A stretch of 64,000 bases of DNA from Rickettsiales bacterium (GCA_002729235.1 PBTY01000066.1:40328-104327); one strand, 5' to 3'. Positions 18,808 to 28,233 are shown, numbered from the stretch's first letter. Notes: a model not told the origin generated them from the letters alone. Program-made: numbers and translations.

Positions 18808-19247
18808 GGGATAAACGGTTCAACGTTCCCCCCATATTTGTGCACTTCTCGGATAATACTGCTGCTAATCGGTGCCAACTCGGGTGAAGTAATTAGGAAT
18901 ACAGTCTCTAAACTGGTATTCAAATATTTATTGATTTGGGAGATGCTATTCTCATATTCAAAATCTGTGGTATTTCTTAACCCTCTAATTAGAAACTGAG
19001 CATTGTATTTCTCTGCCAGAATCGCAGTTAATTCATCATAAACCATCACTTTGACATTGTCATAATCCTTAAAGGCATCCTCAATTTTCTGAACCATAAA
19101 GTCCAGATCAAAGTAACGTTTCTTTTTGCTGTTATGTCCAATACCGATGATTACCTCATCAAACAAGTTCAAACTGCGGAGAACAATGTCTTCATGTCCC
19201 TTAGTGAAAGGGTCAAAAGAACCTGGAAAAATGGCTACTTTTTTCAT
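18795..19247 (-). CDS. coaD: Phosphopantetheine adenylyltransferase
   Basis: Transfers AMP to 4'-phosphopantetheine, the next-to-last step of coenzyme A synthesis. 150 residues. Motifs: FPGSFDPFTKGHEDIV (TxGH nucleotide-binding motif), LIRGLRNTTDFEYE near 88 and APISSSIIRE near 124. It starts immediately after the DUF3822 gene ends, in the order 197-residue protein, DUF3822, coaD, which suggests a single transcript. Confidence 0.97.
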   Translation of the reverse strand: MKKVAIFPGSFDPFTKGHEDIVLRSLNLFDEVIIGIGHNSKKKRYFDLDFMVQKIEDAFKDYDNVKVMVYDELTAILAEKYNAQFLIRGLRNTTDFEYENSISQINKYLNTSLETVFLITSPELAPISSSIIREVHKYGGNVEPFIPYKL

Positions 19248-20141
19248 TTATTCGCAAAGGAATATGCTGTAGATATCAAAGTATCTATGGTCTTGGACCT
19301 CTTCAAACTCAGGTCCAAACTTCAGGAAGTTTGGTTTGGTACCCAGTGAGATATTTCGAATGTATTTTTTAAGAAGGTCTAGATGAGGAGCATCGTTTTT
19401 GATAGCACCCCAAACAACTAGGCTGCTTGTTTTTGGAGACATACTTAGCTCTTTGAAAACCAGCATAATGTATTTTAGGAAGTCCTCACTCTTGCGAACA
19501 GCGAACTGGTTGTAGTATTGAAGGGCTTGTTTCTGACTTACAGCAATGTGTAATATTCCCTTGTCTACGAAGCAAAACATCGTTTTTTCGTGGGAATGGT
19601 CGTCATATTTGAGAATTCCTTCAATCAATGCACTGCCCTGGTGGATCACCTGAACACTTCTTTGTTTGTACTTCGACTTGGCCCAGGAGATTACTTTCTT
19701 ATCACAGGCAAAGATGTTTACAGCACTGCTAGCGATATGCTTATAGTAATAGACTTCCTCGATTTTAGTTTTTATTTCCGCGTTTAGAGCCAGGTAATCA
19801 CTGGATGCCTCTGGCAGAAAATACGAAGAAGGTACTAAGGAGAATTTGTGCGATTTAAAACTAATCTTGATACTGTCCCACAGATCCGATCCAAGAAAAG
19901 GATGCTTCTCTGTGATCTCCATGATAGCTTCAAGTCTAGTATTGATGGTCTTTATATTTTCAAGACGGTAATCTTCAATGTAAAGACAGCTATTCGTTTG
20001 TTTATTAACCACACTAAACTGAAAATCTCTTGTGCCAATTTGTAGGCAAAGAGAATAGGATGGGAGCTTCTCTTTATCGAAGCCCCCTGCCTTTATTCTT
20101 TTGACAAGTTTGTAAGTCTTTGTTGTGGTTGATGCACTCAA
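19248..20141 (-). CDS. DUF3822 family protein
   Basis: 297 residues with the DUF3822 pattern: YSLCLQIGTRDFQFSVVN near 30, FVDKGILHIAVSQ near 190 and KSEDFLKYIMLVFKEL near 215. In Bacteroidota this family is habitually found beside coaD (and often rsmD, which is absent here). The two beta-rich halves beginning LCLQIG and MFCFVDKG suggest an actin-like ATPase fold, but no clear ATP-binding motif is visible; this is inference. Function unknown. Confidence 0.85.
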   Translation of the reverse strand: MSASTTTKTYKLVKRIKAGGFDKEKLPSYSLCLQIGTRDFQFSVVNKQTNSCLYIEDYRLENIKTINTRLEAIMEITEKHPFLGSDLWDSIKISFKSHKFSLVPSSYFLPEASSDYLALNAEIKTKIEEVYYYKHIASSAVNIFACDKKVISWAKSKYKQRSVQVIHQGSALIEGILKYDDHSHEKTMFCFVDKGILHIAVSQKQALQYYNQFAVRKSEDFLKYIMLVFKELSMSPKTSSLVVWGAIKNDAPHLDLLKKYIRNISLGTKPNFLKFGPEFEEVQDHRYFDIYSIFLCE

Positions 20142-20143
20142 AA

Positions 20144-20737
20144 TTATTCCCAGTTACCTGATGTCGTTACACTTGTTCTAGATCCAAAACGAAGTGGTTT
20201 TCTAGTTTGATATTCACTTTCCTCATCTCTTGCCGGGTTGATCGGGCTTGGGTTAAACACTTCTATGGCGTTAACCTTTACACCACTTTTATCAATTTTA
20301 TCAGCCCATACCGAAAACTTGGTTGGTGGCTCTACACCAGGTACATAAACAAGTGTTGATAGATTAAATCTAGGCCACTTATCTTTAGTAAACAATGAAT
20401 CCATCACAGGAACAGTTCCTAAAGTGTCAATTTCAACCCAAGAACTATCTGCACCGTAAGCAAGGGTTTTGATGAATTCTTTTCTCTCGGTAATGTAGAA
20501 TTCGCCTGTATCAACAAATGCAATCAGCTTATCCCAATCACTTGTATATTGGCCATTAACAGATAAGTAAGCGATTTCAGCCTCACGAATCATTTTCAAT
20601 TGCTCGATAATACGGGCTTCCATTTTCACGATGCGCTCTGATTCTTGAATACTTGAGTCAATTGAGTTGTATAAGTACCACGCCAAGAACAACGCCAATA
20701 CTCCGAAAACTATACTAAAGATTTTTGTCTTGCTCAT
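20144..20737 (-). CDS. Membrane-anchored protein of unknown function
   Basis: 197 residues: one N-terminal transmembrane helix (IFSIVFGVLALFLAWYLY), then a long helix (ESERIVKMEARIIEQLKMIREAEIAYLSVNGQYTSDWDKL) and a beta-rich periplasmic part with a low-complexity tail (RKPLRFGSRTSVTTSGNWE). The helix-plus-globular layout is reminiscent of type II secretion pseudopilins, but no prepilin cleavage motif is present. I do not recognise a named family. First gene of the run to DUF3822 and coaD, 2 bases from DUF3822. Confidence 0.75.
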   Translation of the reverse strand: MSKTKIFSIVFGVLALFLAWYLYNSIDSSIQESERIVKMEARIIEQLKMIREAEIAYLSVNGQYTSDWDKLIAFVDTGEFYITERKEFIKTLAYGADSSWVEIDTLGTVPVMDSLFTKDKWPRFNLSTLVYVPGVEPPTKFSVWADKIDKSGVKVNAIEVFNPSPINPARDEESEYQTRKPLRFGSRTSVTTSGNWE

Positions 20738-20789
20738 TTACTGTTAGGTTTTTTGCAATAATAAGGATATTTAGGTTGTTTGTAAAACC

Positions 20790-21302
20790 CTAATTTTTTG
20801 AAATACTTTCAAATTTATAAAAGCCTGTTGATTCCACAATCATTCTGGGATGATCTAATTCATGAAAAATGTTGTGAAGATTATCTTTTGGGATGCTCTT
20901 TAGCTCCTCAAAACTAATCCATTTTAGTTCAGTTAAGATTTGCTCCTCATCAGGGACTTCCGGATCGTTGCCAAGCTCTTCGGTTCCTCCAGTACGTATC
21001 ACCCTGAAAAACAACTCAATAGCATGGTGTTTTTTGCTTTGATATTCATTGACGAACAAGAATTTATCAATTTCAACATCCAGGTTGGTCTCTTCCTTGA
21101 ACTCTCTGATCAATGTGGATGGAACATCCTCATTAAATTCTAGCCCACCTCCTGGAGGTGACCAAATAAATCCATGATTTCCGATTCCTTCGTGTTTTAA
21201 AAGAAGAATGGTTTCATTTTCAACTAATATGCCACAGACCCTCACTCTCACTTTGTTCTCATACAGACGTTTACTTGCCGATTCCTCCATATTTTTCAAC
21301 AT
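20790..21302 (-). CDS. Nudix hydrolase with altered Nudix box
   Basis: 170 residues. Nudix fold with VRVRVCGILVENETILLLKHE, WSPPGGGLEFNEDV and the box REFKEETNL near 67. The catalytic RE and EE pairs are intact, but the conserved Gly before the last hydrophobic residue is Asn. WISFEELKSIP near 125 is the usual post-box motif. Substrate unknown. Start may be the ATG at 21302 or that at 21290. Single gene, divergent from the DUF1573 gene. Confidence 0.85.
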   Translation of the reverse strand: MLKNMEESASKRLYENKVRVRVCGILVENETILLLKHEGIGNHGFIWSPPGGGLEFNEDVPSTLIREFKEETNLDVEIDKFLFVNEYQSKKHHAIELFFRVIRTGGTEELGNDPEVPDEEQILTELKWISFEELKSIPKDNLHNIFHELDHPRMIVESTGFYKFESISKN

Positions 21303-21353
21303 ATTCTGTTAGTCTTCGTTACCTTTACTGGAAATTAATTAAGAATTCAAACT

Positions 21354-21776
21354 ATGAGAGTATTAGCAAGTTTATTCATTTTATTCGTAGGGTTTGGTGT
21401 AGTAGCGCAAAACGCTGATGCTGAGATGAACCAAAACGGACCTAAAATAGCCTTCGTTGAGTCTGCCTATGATTTTGGTGAGATCACTCAAGGAGATGTT
21501 GTTACTCATGTTTTTAAATATGAAAATACAGGTAACGAAGCTTTGGTAATATCAGCTGTAAGAACTTCATGTGGTTGTACGGCTCCTGATTGGAATCGTG
21601 AGCCATTAGCACCAGGTGAGACTACTGAAATGACTATCCGATTTAACAGTAGAGGTAAAATGGGAATGCAAAATAAAATTATTACCATTACTTCTAATGC
21701 AGTGAACAGTACTGAGAGAATAGTTATCAAAGGTAATGTGAAGCCTGCTACTGCTGAGCCAGAAGATGGTCAATAA
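21354..21776 (+). CDS. DUF1573 secreted protein
   Basis: 140 residues: signal peptide (MRVLASLFILFVGFGVVAQ) and one Ig-like DUF1573 domain with the hallmark YDFGEITQGDVVTHVFKYENTG and SCGCTAPDW near 80. Exported, probably periplasmic; function unknown though frequent in Bacteroidota. Upstream TACCTTTA is one mismatch from the promoter box. Its stop overlaps the convergent DUF423 gene by 7 bases. Confidence 0.9.
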   Translation: MRVLASLFILFVGFGVVAQNADAEMNQNGPKIAFVESAYDFGEITQGDVVTHVFKYENTGNEALVISAVRTSCGCTAPDWNREPLAPGETTEMTIRFNSRGKMGMQNKIITITSNAVNSTERIVIKGNVKPATAEPEDGQ

Positions 21777-22144
21777 GATTTAATCAGGTAAACTACCAAC
21801 AAAATCCATCCCAGGATGAATGCCACACCCCCAAGTGGGGTAATTGCTCCTAACAAGGTAATGTTGGTGATTGATAAAATATAAAGTGATCCCGAGAAGA
21901 TCAGGATTCCGAAAAGAAATAGATAACCCACTGATTTAAGCAATCGGTGGGTTTTTTCTTTTGTAATCACTCCTACAATTAATAATGCTAGTGCGTGAAA
22001 AATGTGGTATTGTACTGCAGTTTCAAAAGTGTCTACACGCTGATTAGCTTCAAGTATTGGGTTCAAAGCATGTGCTCCGAACGCTCCTATGGCGACTACT
22101 AGACCGCCCAGTACGGCTCCCAGAATTGAAAACTGCTTACCCAT
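21770..22144 (-). CDS. DUF423 membrane protein
   Basis: 124 residues from the ATG at 22144 (MGKQFSILGAVLGGL). An earlier in-frame start at 22174 would lie inside yggS, so the short form with 8 bases of overlap is preferred. Four transmembrane helices with the family marks LGGLVVAIGAFGAHAL, FETAVQYHIFHALALL and FSGSLYILSIT. Small inner-membrane protein of the YgdD/TMEM256 type, function unknown. Coupled to the YggS gene. Confidence 0.9.
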   Translation of the reverse strand: MGKQFSILGAVLGGLVVAIGAFGAHALNPILEANQRVDTFETAVQYHIFHALALLIVGVITKEKTHRLLKSVGYLFLFGILIFSGSLYILSITNITLLGAITPLGGVAFILGWILLVVYLIKSY

Positions 22145-22814
22145 AATTCCGCTCTCCAAACAATGTACTCCCAATCCTGATCATATTACTTCCACAATCC
22201 AATGCAATTTGATAATCACTACTCATTCCCATCGATAAATACTTCATGTTGAAATTATTGAATTGGTATTTCTCACTTACTTGATCAAATAACATTTTTA
22301 ATCCGGTAAACTCACGTATTATTTGAGCTTCATTCTCTGTATTGGTAGCCATTCCCATCAGTCCAACTACGCGAACATTCGAAGTTTCCTTTAAGATATT
22401 GTTATCTAAAAGTTGTGACAACTCGTTTTCGTCAAACCCAAATTTGCTTGATTCTTCGGCGATGTGAACTTGAAGTAAACAGTTGATGATTCGGTCACTT
22501 TTCACCGCTTCTTTATCGATAGTTCTCAATAACCTTTCGCTATCAACTGAATGGATCAAATAGACATATGGCGCAATGTACTTTACCTTATTTCTTTGTA
22601 AATGACCAATCATATGCCATCTAATGTCCGTAGGGAGCTGATCATATTTGTCGGTCATCTCCTGAACCTTATTCTCTCCAAAATCCTTCTGGCCATGGTC
22701 GTAAGCTTCCTGTATATCACTTACTGGCTTGGTCTTACTTACAGCAATCAACCGTGCCTCATAAGGTTCTAGTTCATTGTTAAGTTTTGATAGGTTGTCG
22801 GCTATTTTACTCAT
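22137..22814 (-). CDS. YggS family PLP homeostasis protein
   Basis: 225 residues, PLPBP/COG0325 family: binds pyridoxal phosphate without known catalytic activity and maintains its balance in the cytoplasm. PLP lysine Lys27 in LIAVSKTKP, FGENKVQEM near 46, WHMIGHLQRNKVKYI near 66, VQVHIAEE-like strand near 115, MGMSSDYQIAL and IRIGSTLFGER at the end. First gene of a two-gene unit with DUF423, divergent from the GH3 gene. Confidence 0.95.
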   Translation of the reverse strand: MSKIADNLSKLNNELEPYEARLIAVSKTKPVSDIQEAYDHGQKDFGENKVQEMTDKYDQLPTDIRWHMIGHLQRNKVKYIAPYVYLIHSVDSERLLRTIDKEAVKSDRIINCLLQVHIAEESSKFGFDENELSQLLDNNILKETSNVRVVGLMGMATNTENEAQIIREFTGLKMLFDQVSEKYQFNNFNMKYLSMGMSSDYQIALDCGSNMIRIGSTLFGERNYG

Positions 22815-22914
22815 TGACAGGTTTAGATTGGTTTCGACTTGGTTAACTTTAGCGAGTAATTAATGACGAGTGACCAAATTAATGTAAAAATACGCTCTAC
22901 AAAAGCAACTAGCT

Positions 22915-24471
22915 ATGGCAATTTTAGGAACACTCCTTAAAAAAGGTATTACGTTACGTGAAAGCCTGGAACAACAATACACCTCACCACTTGAGCTTCA
23001 AAAACAGGAATTAAGAAAACTATTGATTCACTCTAAGCAGACCCAGTTTGGTGAATTTTATGGATTTGATAAGATTCTTAAATCTTTTAAGGGCAAACAG
23101 ATTGATACTTTCTATCAGGAATACACAAATGCTATCCCAACTTTTGATTACAATCGAATATTTGATCAATGGTGGAAATCGGCCAAAGATGGGAAACGTG
23201 ATGTTTGCTATCCTGGTAAAATCAAGTATTTCGCTCTGAGTAGCGGAACTTCTGGAGCAACGTCTAAATACATTCCTATTACCAAGGATATGGTCAAGTC
23301 TATTCGAAAAACGAGTGTTAGGCAGATTTTGAGCTTGTCCAGATATGACTTACCAACAGACTTGTTTACCAAAGGAATCTTAATGCTCGGTGGAAGTACT
23401 AATCTCCGCAAGCATGGAACCTACTTTGAAGGCGACTTAAGTGGTATAACCACGGCTCAAATTCCATTTTGGTTTCAGCATTTTTACAAACCGGGAAAAA
23501 AAATTGCGAAAGCTTCTGATTGGGGGTCGAAGCTTGATGATATTACGAAAAAGGCAAAGGATTGGGATATAGGCATAATTGTAGGCGTACCTGCATGGCT
23601 TCAAATTCTCATGGAGAAGATCATTAATTATTATGGTGTCAAAACTATTCATGACATCTGGCCCAACCTGAGAATTTTTGTCCACGGAGGAGTATCTTTT
23701 GAGCCTTATAAGAAAGGATTTGAAAAACTGCTGTCCACTCCGCTTATTTATATGGAGACCTATTTAGCAAGTGAAGGATTTGTTGCTTTTCAAGCATATC
23801 CGGATCGCAAATCCATGCGTCTGGTTTTGAACAACGGTATCTTTTATGAGTTTATTCCTTTCAATGAAAAGAACTTTACCGATGATGGTGAGCTAAGAGA
23901 GCAGGTAGAAACCTTGCACATCGGTCAAGTGGAGAAGGGTAAGGACTATGCTTTACTGATAACCACGAATGCCGGAACCTGGCGTTACCTTATCGGAGAT
24001 GTTATTAAATTTGCATCAGTAGAAGAGGCGGAGATAAATATCGTAGGACGCACCAAGCACTTTCTGAGCTTATGTGGTGAACACTTGTCCTTAGATAATA
24101 TGAACAAAGCAATCGAACTTGTAAGCGAAGAGCTCAATTTTGTTGTTAGAGAGTTTACTGTGATTGGCGAGCCAAGTGGGAGTTTGTTTGGTCATAGGTG
24201 GTACGTGGGCACCGATGATGAAATAGATGAATCAGTGCTGGCAAAAGGGTTGGATAAGAAATTGATGGAACTCAATGATGACTACAAAGTTGAACGAGGA
24301 CATGCTTTAAAGGATTTCTCAGTTCATATCGTTCCCACTTCACTATTCTACGAGTGGTTGAAGCTTCATGGCAAGGAGGGGGGACAAAATAAATTTCCAC
24401 GTGTTCTAAAAAATGAAAAAGCTGTAGATTGGAAAAAATTCCTTTCGGAGCAAAACGAAAACGTGCATTAA
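22915..24471 (+). CDS. GH3 auxin-responsive promoter family protein
   Basis: 518 residues of the bacterial GH3 family, acyl-adenylate-forming enzymes related to plant GH3 amido synthetases. ATP-binding motif YFALSSGTSGATSKYIPIT near 105, then YMETYLASEGFVAFQ near 280, YRYLIGD-like TWRYLIGDVIKF near 360 and LCGEHLS near 385. In plants these join amino acids to acyl hormones; bacterial substrates are unknown. No signal peptide. Its TAA stop overlaps the ATG of the LysE-type gene as TAATG. Confidence 0.93.
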   Translation: MAILGTLLKKGITLRESLEQQYTSPLELQKQELRKLLIHSKQTQFGEFYGFDKILKSFKGKQIDTFYQEYTNAIPTFDYNRIFDQWWKSAKDGKRDVCYPGKIKYFALSSGTSGATSKYIPITKDMVKSIRKTSVRQILSLSRYDLPTDLFTKGILMLGGSTNLRKHGTYFEGDLSGITTAQIPFWFQHFYKPGKKIAKASDWGSKLDDITKKAKDWDIGIIVGVPAWLQILMEKIINYYGVKTIHDIWPNLRIFVHGGVSFEPYKKGFEKLLSTPLIYMETYLASEGFVAFQAYPDRKSMRLVLNNGIFYEFIPFNEKNFTDDGELREQVETLHIGQVEKGKDYALLITTNAGTWRYLIGDVIKFASVEEAEINIVGRTKHFLSLCGEHLSLDNMNKAIELVSEELNFVVREFTVIGEPSGSLFGHRWYVGTDDEIDESVLAKGLDKKLMELNDDYKVERGHALKDFSVHIVPTSLFYEWLKLHGKEGGQNKFPRVLKNEKAVDWKKFLSEQNENVH

Positions 24472-25100
24472 TGCATCCTTACTTAACTGGATTAATTTTT
24501 GGATTAGTTTTTATCTTTTCTATTGGGCCTGGCTTTTTTGCTTTGATTCAAACAAGCGTTCAGAAAGGGTTTAAGCGTGCCATTTTGTTGGCGATCGGTA
24601 TTAGCCTGAGTGATATCATCTATGTGCTATTGTCATTAATGGGTGTAGCATCGCTATTGGAGCAACCACAAATTCGTCTTTGGTTAGGTATCTTGGGTAC
24701 GATTATCCTAATTTTTTATGGCATCTATTCCTGGTTTAAAAAACCAAAACTTTATAAAGACGAGATCGAGAACAAAAAGGATCTTTCCTACTTGAAATAC
24801 TTGCTTAAAGGATTTGTACTTAATGGCCTGAACCCATTTATCGTCGTGTTTTGGGTGAGTATTATTGGAGTAGTGGCTACGAAGTATGAATACACCTTCA
24901 ATTCTCAGATGACCTTCTTTGCAGGTGTGTTAACCACAATATTGAGCACAGATATTATTAAGGCCTTTGTGGCACATCGACTTAGAACCATGGTTACTCC
25001 AAAAAAGATTCTTATCCTCAATCGATCCGTTGGAGTGATTTTGATCCTTTTCGGTTTTCAGATGATTTACTTTCTGCTGGACAACTACATGTTTAACTAA
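24471..25100 (+). CDS. LysE family translocator
   Basis: 209 residues from the ATG at 24471, which overlaps the GH3 stop by one base (TAATG); a longer frame from 24429 lies inside GH3 and is rejected. Six hydrophobic segments, with LIFGLVFIFSIGPGFFALIQTSVQKGFKRAILLAIGIS typical of LysE/RhtB exporters and GFVLNGLNPFIVVFWVSI in the middle. An inner-membrane exporter of amino acids or related small molecules. The coupling to GH3 suggests it may export an amino-acid conjugate; this is inference. Confidence 0.9.
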   Translation: MHPYLTGLIFGLVFIFSIGPGFFALIQTSVQKGFKRAILLAIGISLSDIIYVLLSLMGVASLLEQPQIRLWLGILGTIILIFYGIYSWFKKPKLYKDEIENKKDLSYLKYLLKGFVLNGLNPFIVVFWVSIIGVVATKYEYTFNSQMTFFAGVLTTILSTDIIKAFVAHRLRTMVTPKKILILNRSVGVILILFGFQMIYFLLDNYMFN

Positions 25101-25137
25101 AAAAAAGGTGCTATTGAGCAAAACTCTAAAGCACCTT
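25101..25137 (-). terminator. Intrinsic terminator of the 25170-25748 gene
   Basis: On the minus strand, AAGGTGCT / AGCACCTT encloses a 17-base loop and is followed by a long T run. It lies between the convergent LysE-type gene and the secreted-protein gene. Confidence 0.75.
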
Positions 25138-25169
25138 GATATGAAGAGGATTGTTATTAATTAGTTTAG

Positions 25170-25748
25170 TTATATCGTTTTAATTATTCTTGATTTTTTT
25201 CCCGAAACAATGATCTCCAGCGGGGTTGATGCATCTATCTCAGATAAATCAAAAACCTGGGTGAAGTTGGATTGATTTTTTACTCTGTTAGAGTAATAGG
25301 TATTGCCCGATTCGTCCACGATTTTGATTGTTACTGGTGTATTTTCATGAAATACTTTCAATTCAAATTTTCTTGATTCTTTTTCTTTAAGAAAGGCAGC
25401 AACATCTTCCTGATGTAGTTGGCTGATGAATACATTTTGTTCAAGGATCTCATCATTTGCTTCTACCTTGATTGTGTAATTGCCTTCTTCCAAAGAGGAC
25501 ATATCAATAGGGAGGGAAAAGGATTTTTTGAAAGCTACGTTCTGAGCAACAAGTAGATTTCCCACTTCGTCAGTTATTTTTAGTTTCACGGTCCCTTTTT
25601 CTTCAGTTGACATGTTTAAATACAGTTTGGCATCCTCAACCGAAGAAAGAGTTAATTTACTAGAAGAAGCTTCAGATGGATTTGTTTTGGATATAGCGGT
25701 AGTGCTCACTAAAGCCACCACAGCTAGTGCAAGAATTGCCTTTTTCAT
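25170..25748 (-). CDS. Secreted protein with two Ig-like repeats
   Basis: 192 residues: signal peptide (MKKAILALAVVALVSTTAIS), then two similar beta-sandwich segments, VKLKITDEVGNLLVAQNVAFKKSFSLPIDMSSLEEGNY and VTIKIVDESGNTYYSNRVKNQSNFTQVFDLSEIDAST. Each has the I.DE.GN strand-turn followed by a [LF]D[ML]S segment, as seen in T9SS-type C-terminal domains and DUF3244-like proteins, but it has no catalytic domain and no clear sorting signal. Probably a small periplasmic or surface protein; function unknown. Single gene with its own terminator. Confidence 0.75.
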   Translation of the reverse strand: MKKAILALAVVALVSTTAISKTNPSEASSSKLTLSSVEDAKLYLNMSTEEKGTVKLKITDEVGNLLVAQNVAFKKSFSLPIDMSSLEEGNYTIKVEANDEILEQNVFISQLHQEDVAAFLKEKESRKFELKVFHENTPVTIKIVDESGNTYYSNRVKNQSNFTQVFDLSEIDASTPLEIIVSGKKSRIIKTI

Positions 25749-25879
25749 TTTAATTTGAGTTTAGTTTTGATCTGGTATAATCAACGCCAAACGACCATGA
25801 AGGGTCAATTCATCGTATCAGTGGTAGGTCCTTGATGATCTACGGACAAGATGTGATGTGTATGGTAATACTGAAATGA

Positions 25880-26452
25880 TTATTTCAAATTAATATCTAG
25901 GTGATTAACTAATCCACTTATATTAAATCTTGAAAATGATGCTTTTTTAAGAATATTATTTGCTGGATTGATAGAGAAATTGTTTGCGGTAGTCAGGTTG
26001 GCTTGTGTAAGGTTGGTATTATTGAATATAGCCCCTTTTAGGTTTGTTTCTTCAAATACTGCTCTGCTGAGGTTAGCCCCATCAAAATCTACCTCGAGGC
26101 AATCGCAGTGTTTGAATAGTGTTTTGGTGAGGTTTAATCCATGTAATGTACTATAGTTCAAAGTACACTGAATGAAATTCATTTCTAAAAGGAATTCTCG
26201 ACAATTGTTGAATTGGAGTCCAAACATTTTACAGCCTCTAAATAAAACTGTTTTAAATGAGGTGTCACCAAGAATGGCGTTGCTCATGTCACATTCAGTG
26301 AATTCACAATCTGCAAACGTGATACCTGATAGATTACAATTTTCAAATGAGCATTTACTGAATTGACAATCAGAATATTCACCAATAGGTAAAGGATTCA
26401 AACGAAAATCGATATTCTCAAAAACCTGATCGTCGATGTACTCTTTGCTCAT
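25880..26452 (-). CDS. Pentapeptide-repeat protein
   Basis: 190 residues made of pentapeptide repeats A(D/N)LXX-like, forming a right-handed quadrilateral beta-helix: CSFENCNLSGITFADCEFTEC, DFDGANLSRAVFEETNLKGAIF and NNTNLTQANLTTAN. The size and Cys-rich C.F..C pattern resemble the Qnr/MfpA-type group, some members of which mimic DNA and protect gyrase, but clear Qnr features such as the characteristic loop are not evident. No signal peptide. Function unknown. Confidence 0.9.
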   Translation of the reverse strand: MSKEYIDDQVFENIDFRLNPLPIGEYSDCQFSKCSFENCNLSGITFADCEFTECDMSNAILGDTSFKTVLFRGCKMFGLQFNNCREFLLEMNFIQCTLNYSTLHGLNLTKTLFKHCDCLEVDFDGANLSRAVFEETNLKGAIFNNTNLTQANLTTANNFSINPANNILKKASFSRFNISGLVNHLDINLK

Positions 26453-26511
26453 TGCGATTTGGGATTGAAGAGTAAAGATGTGTTAGATTTAGTGTCTATT
26501 CGGTACATTCT

Positions 26512-28233
26512 ATGAAAAAGATCTCCTTTTTATTTCTGATACTTATTTCCAATTCATTGTTGGCTCAGGATAATGAACAATTGATAGAAGTGTTTAAGCA
26601 ACTAGATTCTCTCGAAAAAGTATATGAGCCTGATTTGCCAGTGGACCAACATTATCCTATTTTTTCTGAATCAGAACTGCTAGAGGCATCCAGTCAGATG
26701 GAGGAGGTGTTAATGACACTAAAAGCAATCGATTCGAGAGATCTGAGCCGGCAGGATCAAATCACTAAGTCTACATTGGAGTTGAAATTAAAGGATGATA
26801 TCAGTTATACAAAATATCAGGTGTATCTGATGCCTTTTAATGCGGAAGGGGGATTTTATGATAATATCGGTTTCAGTATTGGTAGAAAGCAATTTTTAGA
26901 TGTAGAAGACTATGAGAATTATAAAAAGTGGGTAAGATCATATTTAGTTTTTCTTGATTACAATATCTCGTTACTTGAGAAGGGAATGAAGGTAGATGTC
27001 ATGCGTCCAAAAGTGATTGTACAGAATGCATTAAAGCACCTTGAGTCGTGGACCAATTCAGCTATCGAAGAGCATACTTTCTATCAACCTTATTTGCAAT
27101 TACCAAATTCCATAGATGAAGAAGATCAGTTGAGAATTAGAAGGGAAGGAGCCGAATTGGTGAGTAAGGAAGTAATCCCAAAATATCGACAGCTAAAGGC
27201 CTTTTTTGAGTCTGAATACTTACCTAAGTCTCCTGACGTAGTAGGTGTTTCTGGTATTAGAAATGGGAAGGAATACTATGAAGATCGAATTGAATTCTAC
27301 ACCACTCAGCAGATGAGCCCCGATTCTGTTTTCAATTTGGGTTTGTCAGAGGTTAAAAGAATCAGAGCTTTGATGGATCAGATTATAGTTGATCTGGAGT
27401 TCGATGGAAATTTTGAAGACTTTATCACTTTCTTAAGAACGGATCCTCAATTTTATGCAAAAACTCCTCAGGAATTATTGAGTAGGGCAGCATGGCTTAG
27501 TAAAAAAGCAGAAGGTAAACTGCCAAAATTGTTTAGCCAGTTATACGAGCTACCGTTTACCGTCGAACCAGTTCCAGCCAAAATTGCACCAACCTATACA
27601 GGAGGAAGGTATGTGCCGGGAAACAGAGCGGCAGACAGAGCTGGCATCTACTGGGTCAATACCTATGATCTTCCAAGTAGGCCATTCTATACCTTGCCAG
27701 CACTTACTCTCCATGAGGCAGTTCCGGGGCATCACTTGGGGATAATGGTAGCCGCTGAATTGACTGCCGATATTCCTGACTTCAGGAAGAATTATTACAT
27801 CAGTGCTTATGGAGAAGGTTGGGGTTTGTATGCGGAGTATTTGGGTGAGGAAATGGGCATGTATGAGACGCCATACGACTTGTTTGGACGTTACACTTAT
27901 GAAATGTGGCGTGCTTGTCGGTTAGTAGTGGACGTAGGTATGCATTACAAAGGATGGGATCGTCAGCGTGCGTTTGATTTTCTGAGTGGCAATACGGCCT
28001 TATCGATTCATGAGGTCAACACCGAAATCGATCGGTATATAGGATGGCCAGGACAAGCTGTAAGTTATAAAATCGGTGAACTAACGATCAAAAGCCTTCG
28101 CGATGTAGCTACAAAACAGCTTGGTGATGAGTTTGATATACAAAAGTTTCATCAAGTTATTCTGGCGAATGGGTCAATCCCTCTGTTTGAATTGCAAAAT
28201 GAAGTGCAACTGTTTATTGAAAAGCAAAAATAG
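26512..28233 (+). CDS. DUF885 metallopeptidase-like protein, exported
   Basis: 573 residues with a signal peptide (MKKISFLFLILISNSLLAQ). DUF885 family, distantly related to M2/M3-type zinc peptidases: the metal site is LTLHEAVPGHHLGI near 400, followed by YGEGWGLYAEYLGEEMG, which supplies a further metal-binding Glu. YTGGRYVPGNRAADRAGIYWVNTYD precedes it. Likely a periplasmic dipeptidyl carboxypeptidase-like enzyme; substrate unknown. TAGATTTA upstream is one mismatch from the promoter box. Confidence 0.92.
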   Translation: MKKISFLFLILISNSLLAQDNEQLIEVFKQLDSLEKVYEPDLPVDQHYPIFSESELLEASSQMEEVLMTLKAIDSRDLSRQDQITKSTLELKLKDDISYTKYQVYLMPFNAEGGFYDNIGFSIGRKQFLDVEDYENYKKWVRSYLVFLDYNISLLEKGMKVDVMRPKVIVQNALKHLESWTNSAIEEHTFYQPYLQLPNSIDEEDQLRIRREGAELVSKEVIPKYRQLKAFFESEYLPKSPDVVGVSGIRNGKEYYEDRIEFYTTQQMSPDSVFNLGLSEVKRIRALMDQIIVDLEFDGNFEDFITFLRTDPQFYAKTPQELLSRAAWLSKKAEGKLPKLFSQLYELPFTVEPVPAKIAPTYTGGRYVPGNRAADRAGIYWVNTYDLPSRPFYTLPALTLHEAVPGHHLGIMVAAELTADIPDFRKNYYISAYGEGWGLYAEYLGEEMGMYETPYDLFGRYTYEMWRACRLVVDVGMHYKGWDRQRAFDFLSGNTALSIHEVNTEIDRYIGWPGQAVSYKIGELTIKSLRDVATKQLGDEFDIQKFHQVILANGSIPLFELQNEVQLFIEKQK

